In this document: positions 1 to 6,383 of the stretch, piece by piece
How the letters are laid out: every line of letters starts with the position of its first letter
How positions within the stretch are numbered: position 1 is the first letter of the stretch
Assembly (NCBI GenBank): GCA_015494165.1
Contig: WGBS01000282.1
Span: forward strand, 1 to 6,425
Reading direction: 5' to 3'
DNA: 6,425 nucleotides
Source of the DNA: Gammaproteobacteria bacterium
GTDB lineage: Bacteria > Pseudomonadota > Gammaproteobacteria > S144-34
Program-made: the position numbers and the translations under genes
Notes under the pieces: generated by a model
Databases searched by the model: none
Told to the model about the DNA's origin: nothing
Seen by the model: only the letters and a program-made list of their open reading frames with translations

Positions 1-935
1 GCGTCAACATGTCGCCCGACGGCAAGTACTTCATCGCCAACGGCAAGCTCTCGCCCACCTGCACGGTGATCGCGGTGGAGCTGATCGACAAGTGGTTCGC
101 GGGCAAGCTCAAGGACCCGCGCGACGTCGTCGTCGCCGAGCCCGAGCTCGGGCTGGGGCCGCTGCACACCACCTTCGACGGGCGCGGCTACGCCTACACC
201 ACGCTCTTCATCGACAGCCAGGTCGTGAAGTGGAGCATCGCCGACGCCATCCGCGCCTACCGGGGCGAGAAGGTGGACTACATCCGCCAGAAGCTCGACG
301 TCCACTACCAGCCGGGACACCTCAAGGCGAGCATGGCCGAGACCAAGGAGGCCGACGGCAAGTGGCTGGTGTCGCTGTGCAAGTTCTCCAAGGACCGCTT
401 CCTGCCGGCAGGCGTGCTGCGGGCCGAGAACGACCAGCTCATCGACATCTCGGGCGAGAAGATGAAGCTGGTGCACGACGGGCCGAACTTCCCGGAGCCC
501 CACGACTGCATCCTGGTGCACCGCAGCAAGGTGCACCCGCGGAAGGTGTGGCGCCGCGACGACCCCTTCTTCGCCGAGACCGTCGCCATGGCCAAGCGCC
601 ACGGCGTGGTGCTCGAGCGCGACAACAAGGTCATCCGCGAGGGCAACAAGGTCTATGTGTACATGACCTCGGTCGCGCCGACCTACGGCCTCAAGGAGTT
701 CCGGGTGAAGAAGGGCGACGAGGTGACCGTGGTGGTGACCAACCTCGACAAGGTCGAGGACCTCACCCACGGCTTCTGCATCGTCAACTACGGCATCAAC
801 ATGGAGATCGGGCCGCAGCAGACCTCGTCCGTGACCTTCGTGGCCGACCGGCCCGGGGTGCACTGGTACTACTGCACCTGGTTCTGCCATGCGCTGCATC
901 TGGAGATGCGTGGCCGCATGCTGGTCGAGGCCTGA
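1..935 (+). CDS. nosZ: Nitrous oxide reductase NosZ, C-terminal part (5' end outside window)
   Basis: NosZ is the periplasmic copper enzyme that reduces N2O to N2, the last step of denitrification. The frame is open from base 3 and ends at TGA 933-935, giving about 310 residues. Numbering from the Met codon at base 9, CuZ-type histidines are H53 (PLHTTF), H104 (QPGH) and H165 (EPHD). CuA ligands are H254 (THGF), C289, W291, C293, H297 and M300 in the block CTWFCHALHLEM. From memory of the Pseudomonas stutzeri enzyme (H382, H433, H494, H583, C618, W620, C622, H626, M629), every spacing matches with a constant offset of 329. There are thus no indels in this half, and roughly 330 residues, including the signal peptide and the other CuZ histidines, are missing to the left. 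The gene order nosZ-D-F-Y-L suggests clade I, but the Tat signal that would confirm it is not visible. Identification is essentially certain; the clade is inferred. Confidence 0.98.
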   Translation, partial: VNMSPDGKYFIANGKLSPTCTVIAVELIDKWFAGKLKDPRDVVVAEPELGLGPLHTTFDGRGYAYTTLFIDSQVVKWSIADAIRAYRGEKVDYIRQKLDVHYQPGHLKASMAETKEADGKWLVSLCKFSKDRFLPAGVLRAENDQLIDISGEKMKLVHDGPNFPEPHDCILVHRSKVHPRKVWRRDDPFFAETVAMAKRHGVVLERDNKVIREGNKVYVYMTSVAPTYGLKEFRVKKGDEVTVVVTNLDKVEDLTHGFCIVNYGINMEIGPQQTSSVTFVADRPGVHWYYCTWFCHALHLEMRGRMLVEA

Positions 936-2262
936 CGGGAGGCGGCCCCGCCCGCGCGCGGGCGGGGCCGCCCTCCTGCTGGCCGCCGTCTGGGCGCTCG
1001 CCCTCGCGGCGGCTGGCCCGGCGGGGGCCGCGGTGCGGGTCGCGCCGGGCGAGCCGCTGCAGCGCATCCTCGACCGCGTGCCGCCGGGCGCCACCGTGCG
1101 CCTCGCCCCCGGCGTGCATCGCGGGCCCGTCGTGGTGGCACGCCCGCTCGCCCTCGTGGGAGAGCCCGGCGCCGTGATCGAGGGCGACGGGCGCGGTGTG
1201 GTCGTGCGGGTGCGCGCCGCGGACGTGCGCATCGCGGGCCTCACGATCCGCGGCGGCGGTGGCGACCTCACGGCGCTGGACGCTGCCGTCTTCGTCGAGC
1301 GCAGCGCCGCGCGCGTGCGCATCGAGGGCAACCGCATCGAGTCGCCGGCCTTCGGCGTGTGGCTCGACCAGGCACCGCACGCGGTGGTGCGCGGCAACCG
1401 CATCCACGGCGATCCGCGCCGCCGCTCCCAGGACCGCGGCAACGGCGTCCACCTCTACTATCTGGAAGGGGCGCTGATCGAGGGCAACGAGATCTGGGAG
1501 ACGCGCGACGGGATCTACATCGACAACAGCCGCCGCTGCGTGCTGCGCGGCAACCGCATCCACGACCTGCGCTTCGGCGTCCATTACATGTACTCGCACG
1601 ACAATCGCGTGGAAGGCAACCGCACCACGCGCACGCGCACCGGTTACGCGCTCATGCAGTCGCGCGGCCTCACCGTGGTCGGCAACCGCTCGGAGGGGGA
1701 TCACAACTACGGCATTCTGCTCAACTACATCACCTACAGCCGTATCGTCGGCAACGTGGTGCGCGGCGTGCGCGGCCAGCGCGGCCACGCCACGGGCGGT
1801 GCGGCCGTGGCCGGCGGCGAGGGCAAGGCCCTGTTCGTCTACAATTCGGAGTACAACGAGATCCGCGGCAACCTCTTCGCCGACAGCGACATCGGCGTGC
1901 ATCTGACCGCCGGCTCGGAAGACAACGTGATCGTGGGCAATGCCTTCGTCGCCAATCGCATACAGGTCAAGTACGTCGCGAGCCGGCAGCAGGAGTGGTC
2001 GCGCGACGGCCGCGGCAACTACTGGAGCGACTACCTCGGCTGGGACCTGGACGGCGACGGCATCGGCGACCGCCCCTACTGGCCGAACGATGCCGTCGAC
2101 CTGCTGCTGTGGCGCTATCCGCTGGCGCGGCTGCTGATGCACAGCCCCGCGGTGCGCACCCTGCGCTGGGCGCAGGAGCACTTCCCGGTGCTGCGCCCGC
2201 CGGGGGTGCGCGACAGCCACCCCCTGATGCGGCCGCCGCCGCTGTCGGAGGCGCTCTCGTGA
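910..2262 (+). CDS. nosD: NosD, periplasmic copper-maturation protein (beta-helix)
   Basis: NosD is the periplasmic part of the NosDFY complex, which takes copper from NosL and helps assemble the CuZ centre of NosZ. The protein has a signal peptide: an Arg-rich n-region, then a hydrophobic core at about residues 21-35 (ALLLAAVWALALAAA), with likely cleavage near residue 41. The body is a run of beta-helix turns with recurring GN motifs (IEGNRIE, VRGNRIHGD, IEGNEIWE, LRGNRIHD, VEGN, VVGN, IRGN, IVGN), typical of CASH/NosD folds. The family hallmark GNYWSDYLGWDLDGDGIGD is at about residues 369-387. The start is uncertain. GTG 910 has a GGAG 4 bases upstream and overlaps nosZ by 26 bases. ATG 889 (457 residues, 47-base overlap) has no visible Shine-Dalgarno sequence. 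No other start keeps the signal peptide, unless a rarer codon such as CTG 976 is used. The 450-residue length fits the family. Function is secure, the start is not. Confidence 0.95.
   Translation: MAACWSRPDGRRPRPRAGGAALLLAAVWALALAAAGPAGAAVRVAPGEPLQRILDRVPPGATVRLAPGVHRGPVVVARPLALVGEPGAVIEGDGRGVVVRVRAADVRIAGLTIRGGGGDLTALDAAVFVERSAARVRIEGNRIESPAFGVWLDQAPHAVVRGNRIHGDPRRRSQDRGNGVHLYYLEGALIEGNEIWETRDGIYIDNSRRCVLRGNRIHDLRFGVHYMYSHDNRVEGNRTTRTRTGYALMQSRGLTVVGNRSEGDHNYGILLNYITYSRIVGNVVRGVRGQRGHATGGAAVAGGEGKALFVYNSEYNEIRGNLFADSDIGVHLTAGSEDNVIVGNAFVANRIQVKYVASRQQEWSRDGRGNYWSDYLGWDLDGDGIGDRPYWPNDAVDLLLWRYPLARLLMHSPAVRTLRWAQEHFPVLRPPGVRDSHPLMRPPPLSEALS
941..972. repeat. Perfect 32-base inverted repeat just after the nosZ stop
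   Basis: Both arms are 16 bases; the left arm reads GGCGGCCCCGCCCGCG and the right arm is its exact reverse complement, with no spacer. It consists only of G and C and begins 5 bases after the nosZ stop codon. In RNA it would form a very stable hairpin once a few central bases open as a loop. No T tract follows (the next bases are CTCCTGCT), so it is not a standard intrinsic terminator. It could protect the 3' end of nosZ mRNA, attenuate readthrough into nosD-F-Y-L, or hide the nosD start region. It lies within the nosD frame, where it encodes arginine- and proline-rich signal-peptide residues. The structure is seen directly; the roles are inferred. Confidence 0.8.
2247..2251 (+). promoter_or_regulatory. 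Shine-Dalgarno GGAGG that fixes the nosF GTG start
   Basis: GGAGG lies 7 bases before GTG 2259, inside the last codons of nosD. It supports GTG as the nosF start, since no ATG occurs at a sensible position in that frame. Confidence 0.75.
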
Positions 2263-3203
2263 GCGGGCTCCTCGCCATCCGCGGGGCCGAGGTGCGCTTC
2301 GGTGCGGTGGCGGCGCTGCGCGGCCTCGACCTGGAGGTGGGTGCGGGCGAGGTCGTGGGGCTGCTCGGCCACAACGGCGCCGGCAAGACCACGACCATGA
2401 AGCTCGCGCTGGGGCTGCTGCGCCCGCAGGCGGGCAGCGTGCGCCTGCTCGGTGTCGAGCCCGCAGGGCCCGAGGGGCGCCGTGCCCGCGCCCGCGTCGG
2501 CTTCCTGCCGGAGAACGTGAGCTTCTACGACAGCCTCAGCGGGCGCGAGGTGCTGCGCTACCTCGCGCGCCTGAAGGGCAGGCCGCCGGCCGAGGCCGAC
2601 CGCCTGCTCGAGCAGGTAGGTCTGGCGCACGCCGCCGACCGCAGGGTGCGCACCTGGTCGAAGGGCATGCGCCAGCGGCTGGGCCTCGCGCAGGCGCTGC
2701 TCGGGCGTCCGGCGCTGCTGCTGCTCGACGAGCCCACGGTCGGCCTCGACCCGATGGCGACGGCCGAGCTCTACGCCACCATCGGCCGCTTGCGCAGCGA
2801 GGGCGTCGGCGTCGTGCTGTGCTCGCACGTGCTGGCCGGCATCGAGCGCCACATCGACCGCTGCGTGATCGTCGGCCACGGCCGTGTGCTCGCCGCCGGC
2901 ACGCTGGAGGAGCTGCGTGCGCGGGCGCGCCTGCCGGTCCGGATACGGGCGCGGGGACGCTGGCGCGAGCCGCCCGCGGCGGCGCTCGGGGAAGGCGAAG
3001 GCGTGGTGGCGCGCCGCCTCAACGGGCACCAGATCGAGCTCGAGGTGGCGCCGGAGCGCAAGCTGGCGGTGCTGCGCGCGCTCGCGGCCGAGCCCGGCGT
3101 CGAGGACCTCGACGTGCGCCCGCCGGGTCTGGAGACCCTCTACGCCCACTTCGACGCCATGCTGCACCGCGGGCCGCAGGACGGGAGGGGGGAGGCGCCA
3201 TGA
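2259..3203 (+). CDS. nosF: NosF, ATPase subunit of the NosDFY ABC transporter
   Basis: NosF is the cytoplasmic ATP-binding subunit that powers the NosDFY complex during CuZ maturation. The 314-residue protein shows Walker A at residues 37-45 (GHNGAGKTT), an ABC signature at about 134-139 (SKGMRQ, a variant of LSGGQ), Walker B at about 153-158 (LLLLDE), the D-loop GLDP at 162-165 and the switch histidine H190 (CSHVL). The Q-loop position reads FLPEN, with Glu85 where many ABC ATPases have Gln; I recall this Glu as common in NosF and related ABC-2 ATPases. The C-terminal 100 or so residues form an accessory domain, as in other ABC-2 ATPases of about 300 residues. The GTG start overlaps the nosD stop as GTGA and has a good Shine-Dalgarno site, so translation is probably coupled to nosD. 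Context separates it from other ABC-2 ATPases. Confidence 0.96.
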   Translation: MSGLLAIRGAEVRFGAVAALRGLDLEVGAGEVVGLLGHNGAGKTTTMKLALGLLRPQAGSVRLLGVEPAGPEGRRARARVGFLPENVSFYDSLSGREVLRYLARLKGRPPAEADRLLEQVGLAHAADRRVRTWSKGMRQRLGLAQALLGRPALLLLDEPTVGLDPMATAELYATIGRLRSEGVGVVLCSHVLAGIERHIDRCVIVGHGRVLAAGTLEELRARARLPVRIRARGRWREPPAAALGEGEGVVARRLNGHQIELEVAPERKLAVLRALAAEPGVEDLDVRPPGLETLYAHFDAMLHRGPQDGRGEAP

Positions 3204-4030
3204 GGGGTGCGCTCGCGGCCATCGCCGTCAAGGAGCTGCGCGACGGCCTGCGCAACCGCTGGGCGCTGTCCATCGCCCTCGGCCTCGCCGTGCTCGCCCT
3301 CGTCATCGCCTGGTTCGGGCCCGCGGCCTCGGGAAAGGTCGGCTTCGCCTCGCTCGGAGCGACGGTGGTGAGCCTGGCGAGCCTGGCCGTCTTCCTGGTG
3401 CCGCTCGTGGCCCTGCTGCTCGGCTACGAGGCGGTGGTGGGCGAGGCCGAGCGCGGCACCCTGCTGCTGCTGCTCGCCTACCCGATCTCGCGGGGCCTGC
3501 TGCTGGCCGGCAAGTTCGCGGGCCACGCCCTGCTGCTGGCGGCGGCCATCACGGTGGGCCTCGGCGGTGCGGCGCTGGTGCTCGCCGCCACCGGGGCGGC
3601 CGCAGCCGAGGGCTTCTGGCCCGCGTTCGCCCGCCTCGTGACGAGCACGGTGCTGCTCGGGTGGGCCTTTCTGGCGCTGGCCTACGCCATCAGCGCCGGC
3701 GCGCGCGAGAAGGGGCGCGCGGCGGCGCTCGCCCTCGTCTCCTGGCTGGGGCTGGTGCTGGTCTACGACCTGGTCCTGCTCGGCGCGCTGGTGGCGGCGG
3801 CCGGGCGGCTCCCGGCCTGGCTGTTCGCCACGCTGCTGGTGGCCAACCCCGCCGACGCCTTCCGCGTCCTCAACCTCACCGGCGAGGCGGCCGCCGAGGC
3901 GCTGGGCGGCCTCGGCGGCGTGGCGCGGGAAGCGGCGCTCGCGCCGCCCCTGCTCGTGGCCGTGCTCCTCGCCTGGACGGCCGCCCTGCTCGGCCTCGCC
4001 TTCCGGCGCTTCGCGCGGAGGCCGGTGTGA
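3200..4030 (+). CDS. nosY: NosY, membrane permease of the NosDFY complex
   Basis: NosY is the ABC-2 type inner-membrane subunit that joins the NosF ATPase to periplasmic NosD. The 276-residue protein opens with an amphipathic stretch (AVKELRDGLRNR) and has about six hydrophobic segments, near residues 22-38, 55-75, 108-130, 147-167, 174-200 and 248-267. Between segments 2 and 3 is a charged cytoplasmic motif (GEAERGTL, residues 81-88) of the kind that contacts the ATPase in this family. NPADAFR at about 216-222 resembles a motif I recall in NosY. The start ATG 3200 overlaps the nosF stop as ATGA, with GGAGG at 3191-3195, a slightly short 4-base spacing. The size matches NosY proteins (about 270-280 residues). 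The sequence alone would give only 'ABC-2 permease'; the nosDF/nosL neighbours make it NosY. Confidence 0.95.
   Translation: MRGALAAIAVKELRDGLRNRWALSIALGLAVLALVIAWFGPAASGKVGFASLGATVVSLASLAVFLVPLVALLLGYEAVVGEAERGTLLLLLAYPISRGLLLAGKFAGHALLLAAAITVGLGGAALVLAATGAAAAEGFWPAFARLVTSTVLLGWAFLALAYAISAGAREKGRAAALALVSWLGLVLVYDLVLLGALVAAAGRLPAWLFATLLVANPADAFRVLNLTGEAAAEALGGLGGVAREAALAPPLLVAVLLAWTAALLGLAFRRFARRPV
4017..4021 (+). promoter_or_regulatory. Shine-Dalgarno GGAGG that fixes the nosL GTG start
   Basis: GGAGG ends 5 bases before GTG 4027, within the final codons of nosY. It supports a GTG start giving a short lipoprotein signal peptide, and argues against the much longer upstream open frame, which is a shadow of nosF and nosY. 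Confidence 0.72.
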
Positions 4031-4563
4031 GCGGCCGCGGCCTCGCGGCGACGCTCGCGCTTGCGGCCGCGCTCGCGCTCGGTGCCTGCGGCCGCGCGCA
4101 GCAGCCCGAGAGCCGGCCGGTGGCGGTCCCGCCGGACGCCACCTGCCACGTCTGCGGCATGATCCTGGAGCGCTTCCCGGGCCCCAAGGGCGAGGCCTAC
4201 GTGGACACGGCGCAGCGGCCCCTGTTCTTCTGCTCGACGCTGGAGCTGCTCGTGTGGCTGCGCCAGCCCGACGTGGCCCCCCGGGTGCGCGCCGCGTGGG
4301 TCCATGACATGGGGGGCAGCCCGTGGGAGCGGCCGGACGACACCCGCTGGGTGCGCGCCGAGGAGGCCTGGTACGTCGCCGGGCACACGCTGCCGGGGGC
4401 GATGGGGCCGACGCTGGCGAGCTTCGCGCGGCGCGAGGACGCCGAGCGCTTCGCCCGCGAGCACGGGGGGCGGGTGCTGCGCTACGCCGACGTCACGCTC
4501 GAGCTGCTGGGAAGCCTCAGGCCGCCGCCCGGTGCGGGCGGCCCGCCGGCGCCGCGGCCTTGA
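4027..4563 (+). CDS. nosL: NosL, lipoprotein copper chaperone for N2O reductase
   Basis: NosL is a lipid-anchored, periplasm-facing Cu(I) chaperone that passes copper to NosD for CuZ assembly. The 178-residue protein begins with a short hydrophobic signal ending in the lipobox LGAC, so Cys21 should be lipidated and become the mature N-terminus. The family motif CHVCGM is at residues 40-45, with Cys40, Cys43 and Met45 as candidate copper ligands. Further conserved-looking positions are C69 (FFCST), H93/D94/M95 (VHDM), W100 and GAMG at 124-127. The tail is Gly/Pro-rich and probably disordered. The GTG start overlaps the nosY stop as GTGA, completing the coupled D-F-Y-L chain. No gene between nosL and nnrS is visible. 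The family call is firm; which residues bind copper here is inferred from the family. Confidence 0.95.
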   Translation: MSGRGLAATLALAAALALGACGRAQQPESRPVAVPPDATCHVCGMILERFPGPKGEAYVDTAQRPLFFCSTLELLVWLRQPDVAPRVRAAWVHDMGGSPWERPDDTRWVRAEEAWYVAGHTLPGAMGPTLASFARREDAERFAREHGGRVLRYADVTLELLGSLRPPPGAGGPPAPRP

Positions 4564-4609
4564 CGGCCGTCATGGTGCGGGCGCGGCGGCGCGCCGATGA
4601 TGCGCGCCC

Positions 4610-5869
4610 ATGAGCGGGGACCGCGGGCAGGGCGCCGGCCGGGCCGGCGCCTCGTGGCGTGCCTTCACGGCGGCGCCGCACCGCGTCATGATGCTCGGCG
4701 GGGCCGTGCAGACCATCGCGGCCATGCTGCTGTGGGCGGCTGAGCTCGCGGCGCGCACGCTGCCGGGGGTGCCGCTCCCGGCGCTCGCGCTGCCCCCGGC
4801 GTGGGCGCACGCCTTCCTCATGCTCTACGGCACCTTCACCTTCTACCTGTTCGGCTTCCTCATGACCACCTATCCGCGCTGGATGGGCGGTCCGCCGGTG
4901 CCGCGCGCGCGCTACGTGGCCGCCTTCCTGCTGCTGGCCGGGGGCATGGGGGCGCTTTACGTCGGCCTGCTCGCCGGCGTGCGTCCGCTGGCGGTGGCCG
5001 GCGGGGCGCTCTTCCTGGCGGGCTTCGGGGCGGGCGTGCGCGCCCTGTGGGCGGTCTACCGCGCGGCGCCGGCCTCGGCCGACCGCTTCTACGAGACCGT
5101 CCTCAACGGCGTGCTGCTGCTCGCCGGCGGCGGCATGCTCGCCTGGCTCGCCGCGGCGGCCGGCGCGAGCGCGGCCTGGGAGCGGGCGGCGGTGACGATC
5201 GGCCTGTGGTGGTTCCTGGTGCCGCTGCTCGTCACGGTGGGCCACCGCATGATCCCGTACTTCTCGGAATGCGTCCTGCAGGGCTACCGCCCCTGGCGCC
5301 CGCGCTGGACGCTGGTCGCCATGCTCGCGGCGAGCCTCGCCCACGGCTGGCTGGCGCTCGCCGGAGGCGTGCGCTGGCTGTGGCTCCCGGACCTCGCGCT
5401 CGCCGTCCTCGCCCTCGCGCACAGCGCGCGCTGGGGGCTCGGGCGCAGCTTCGCCGTGCGGCTGCTCGCCGTGCTGCACGTGGCCTGGCTGTGGCTCGGC
5501 ATCGGCATGGCGCTGCAGCTCGTCGACGACCTCGCGCTCCACGGATTGGGCGCGCCGCTCGGGCGCGCGCCGCTGCACGCGCTCGGGGTGGGCTTCGTCG
5601 CCGGCATGACCATGGCGATGGCCACGCGTGTGACGCTCGGGCACTCGGGCCGGCCGCTCGTCATGGACCGCTTGAACTGGACCCTGTTCTGGATCCTGAT
5701 GGCGACGGCGGCCGTGCGCGTGGCCGCCGAGCTGCCCTGGACGGCCGGCGCGTTGGGCACGGGCGGCCTGCTGGCCGCCGCGCTCCTGTGGCTCGCGGCC
5801 TTCGGGCCGTGGGCGGCGCGGCTGCTGCCCATCTACGTCCGCCCGCGCGCCGACGGCCGGCCCGGCTGA
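4610..5869 (+). CDS. nnrS: NnrS family membrane protein (nitric oxide tolerance)
   Basis: NnrS proteins are polytopic inner-membrane proteins, reported to contain haem and copper, that are often co-regulated with nitrite and NO reductases and protect against nitrosative stress. The 419-residue product is almost wholly hydrophobic, with roughly 12 membrane segments. Family marks are PHRVMMLGG (residues 23-31), AHAFLMLYGTFTFYLFGF (66-83), GHRMIPYFSE (211-220), HALGVGFVAGM (323-333) and RVTLGHSGRPL (340-350). Histidines H24, H67, H212, H323 and H345 are candidate metal or haem ligands. ATG 4610 comes 46 bases after nosL; no clear Shine-Dalgarno sequence precedes it. M27 or M28 would cut into the first conserved motif, so 4610 is preferred. 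No promoter is visible in the gap, so readthrough from the nos genes is likely. The family is secure; the biochemical role is only partly known for the family. Confidence 0.94.
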   Translation: MSGDRGQGAGRAGASWRAFTAAPHRVMMLGGAVQTIAAMLLWAAELAARTLPGVPLPALALPPAWAHAFLMLYGTFTFYLFGFLMTTYPRWMGGPPVPRARYVAAFLLLAGGMGALYVGLLAGVRPLAVAGGALFLAGFGAGVRALWAVYRAAPASADRFYETVLNGVLLLAGGGMLAWLAAAAGASAAWERAAVTIGLWWFLVPLLVTVGHRMIPYFSECVLQGYRPWRPRWTLVAMLAASLAHGWLALAGGVRWLWLPDLALAVLALAHSARWGLGRSFAVRLLAVLHVAWLWLGIGMALQLVDDLALHGLGAPLGRAPLHALGVGFVAGMTMAMATRVTLGHSGRPLVMDRLNWTLFWILMATAAVRVAAELPWTAGALGTGGLLAAALLWLAAFGPWAARLLPIYVRPRADGRPG

Positions 5870-5879
5870 CGGGGGCGGC

Positions 5880-6302
5880 ATGGGGCTCTATCCCGCGCTC
5901 AAGGCCGCCCACGTCGCCGCCGTCGTCGCGAGCGGGGTGCTGTTCTTCGTGCGCGGGCTGTGGCTGCTGCGCGCGCCCTGGCGCCTGCACCGCGGCTGGG
6001 ACCGGATCCTGCCGCACACGGTCGACACGCTCCTGCTGGTCTTCGGGCTGCTGCTCGCCTGGCGCACCGCGCAGTGGCCCTTCGCGCAGCCCTGGCTCAC
6101 GGCCAAGCTCGCGGGTCTCGTGGCCTACGTCGGCGTCGGGCTCTACGCCTTCCGCGGCGCGCGCACGCCCGCGGCCCGCGCCACTGCCTGGCTGGCCGCG
6201 CAGGCCGTCTTCGCCTACATCGTCCTCGTGGCCCTCAGCCGCGACCCCTTTCCGCTGCCCTGGCTCCTTGCGCGGGCCGCCGCGGCGCTGCCGATCCATT
6301 GA
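5880..6302 (+). CDS. SirB2 family membrane protein
   Basis: This 140-residue integral membrane protein has about four hydrophobic segments (near residues 10-30, 50-60, 72-90 and 105-125). The pattern KAAH near the N-terminus, FFVRGLWLL, then WDRILPHTVDTLLL, WLTAKLAGLVAYVGVG and a final membrane span fits the SirB family (PF04247). Conserved-looking His11 and His46 could bind a cofactor, but that is speculation. The family takes its name from a Salmonella invasion-expression locus, and its biochemical role is not established. It starts 10 bases after nnrS, with only a weak GGGGCGG purine stretch before ATG 5880, so co-transcription with nnrS is likely. The stop codon TGA (6300-6302) lies within the FNR-like box of the next gene. 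The location suggests a role in denitrification or haem/respiratory physiology; this is context only. Confidence 0.85.
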   Translation: MGLYPALKAAHVAAVVASGVLFFVRGLWLLRAPWRLHRGWDRILPHTVDTLLLVFGLLLAWRTAQWPFAQPWLTAKLAGLVAYVGVGLYAFRGARTPAARATAWLAAQAVFAYIVLVALSRDPFPLPWLLARAAAALPIH

Positions 6303-6312
6303 TCCAGGTCAT
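6299..6312 (+). promoter_or_regulatory. FNR/DNR-type operator TTGAT-CCAG-GTCAT
   Basis: The site matches the FNR/ANR/DNR consensus TTGAT-N4-ATCAA in 8 of 10 positions: a perfect left half, and G and T changes in the right half. The GTCA right half is common in DNR/NNR-like sites of denitrifiers. The box overlaps the sirB stop codon and points at the gene starting near 6384. Its centre (6305.5) is 41.5 bases before 6347, which is class II activator spacing relative to the -10-like hexamer at 6335-6340. This suggests activation under low oxygen and/or by nitric oxide. Confidence 0.7.
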
Positions 6313-6334
6313 TTATCCGCGAGGTGCCGGTGCC

Positions 6335-6340
6335 TATCGT
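6335..6340 (+). promoter_or_regulatory. Putative -10 element TATCGT
   Basis: TATCGT matches TATAAT at 4 of 6 positions, including the important first two bases and the last. If transcription starts at about 6347, this hexamer is at -12 to -7 and the FNR-like box is centred at -41.5, the usual geometry for class II FNR-family activation. No separate -35 element is needed or seen. The leader would be about 37 bases long. It is a weak match by itself; the spacing is what supports it. Confidence 0.5.
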
Positions 6341-6368
6341 GGCAGCGGTGGCCCCGCCGCGGCCGCAC

Positions 6369-6375
6369 GGAGAGG
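6369..6375 (+). promoter_or_regulatory. Shine-Dalgarno GGAGAGG before the right-edge gene
   Basis: The purine run GGAGAGG ends 8 bases before ATG 6384 and only 1 base before ATG 6377. The spacing favours 6384, although GGAG alone (6369-6372) would be 4 bases from 6377. Confidence 0.6.
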
Positions 6376-6383
6376 CATGAGCG

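Noticed and set aside
796..2220. 474-residue open frame on the minus strand opposite nosD
   Set aside because: Very long antisense frames are expected in GC-rich coding DNA. The translation is a low-complexity run of Ala/Val/His/Asp/Arg with no recognisable domain, and the + strand frame is clearly NosD.
2115..3167. 350-residue open frame on the minus strand opposite nosF
   Set aside because: It is a composition-driven shadow. NosF on the + strand has all ABC ATPase motifs in order.
4587..4596. 10-base palindrome CGGCGCGCCG in the nosL-nnrS gap
   Set aside because: Short all-GC palindromes are common by chance at this base composition, and it has no T tract or other terminator sign.
4517..5881. 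454-residue open frame on the minus strand opposite nnrS
   Set aside because: It is an Arg/Gly/Pro/His/Glu-rich shadow with no domain; the opposite strand encodes a well-conserved NnrS protein.
6348..6366. Possible 6-bp hairpin in the leader of the right-edge gene
   Set aside because: The stem is short, includes a G-U pair, and is within what chance would give in this GC-rich leader; no riboswitch-like features are seen.
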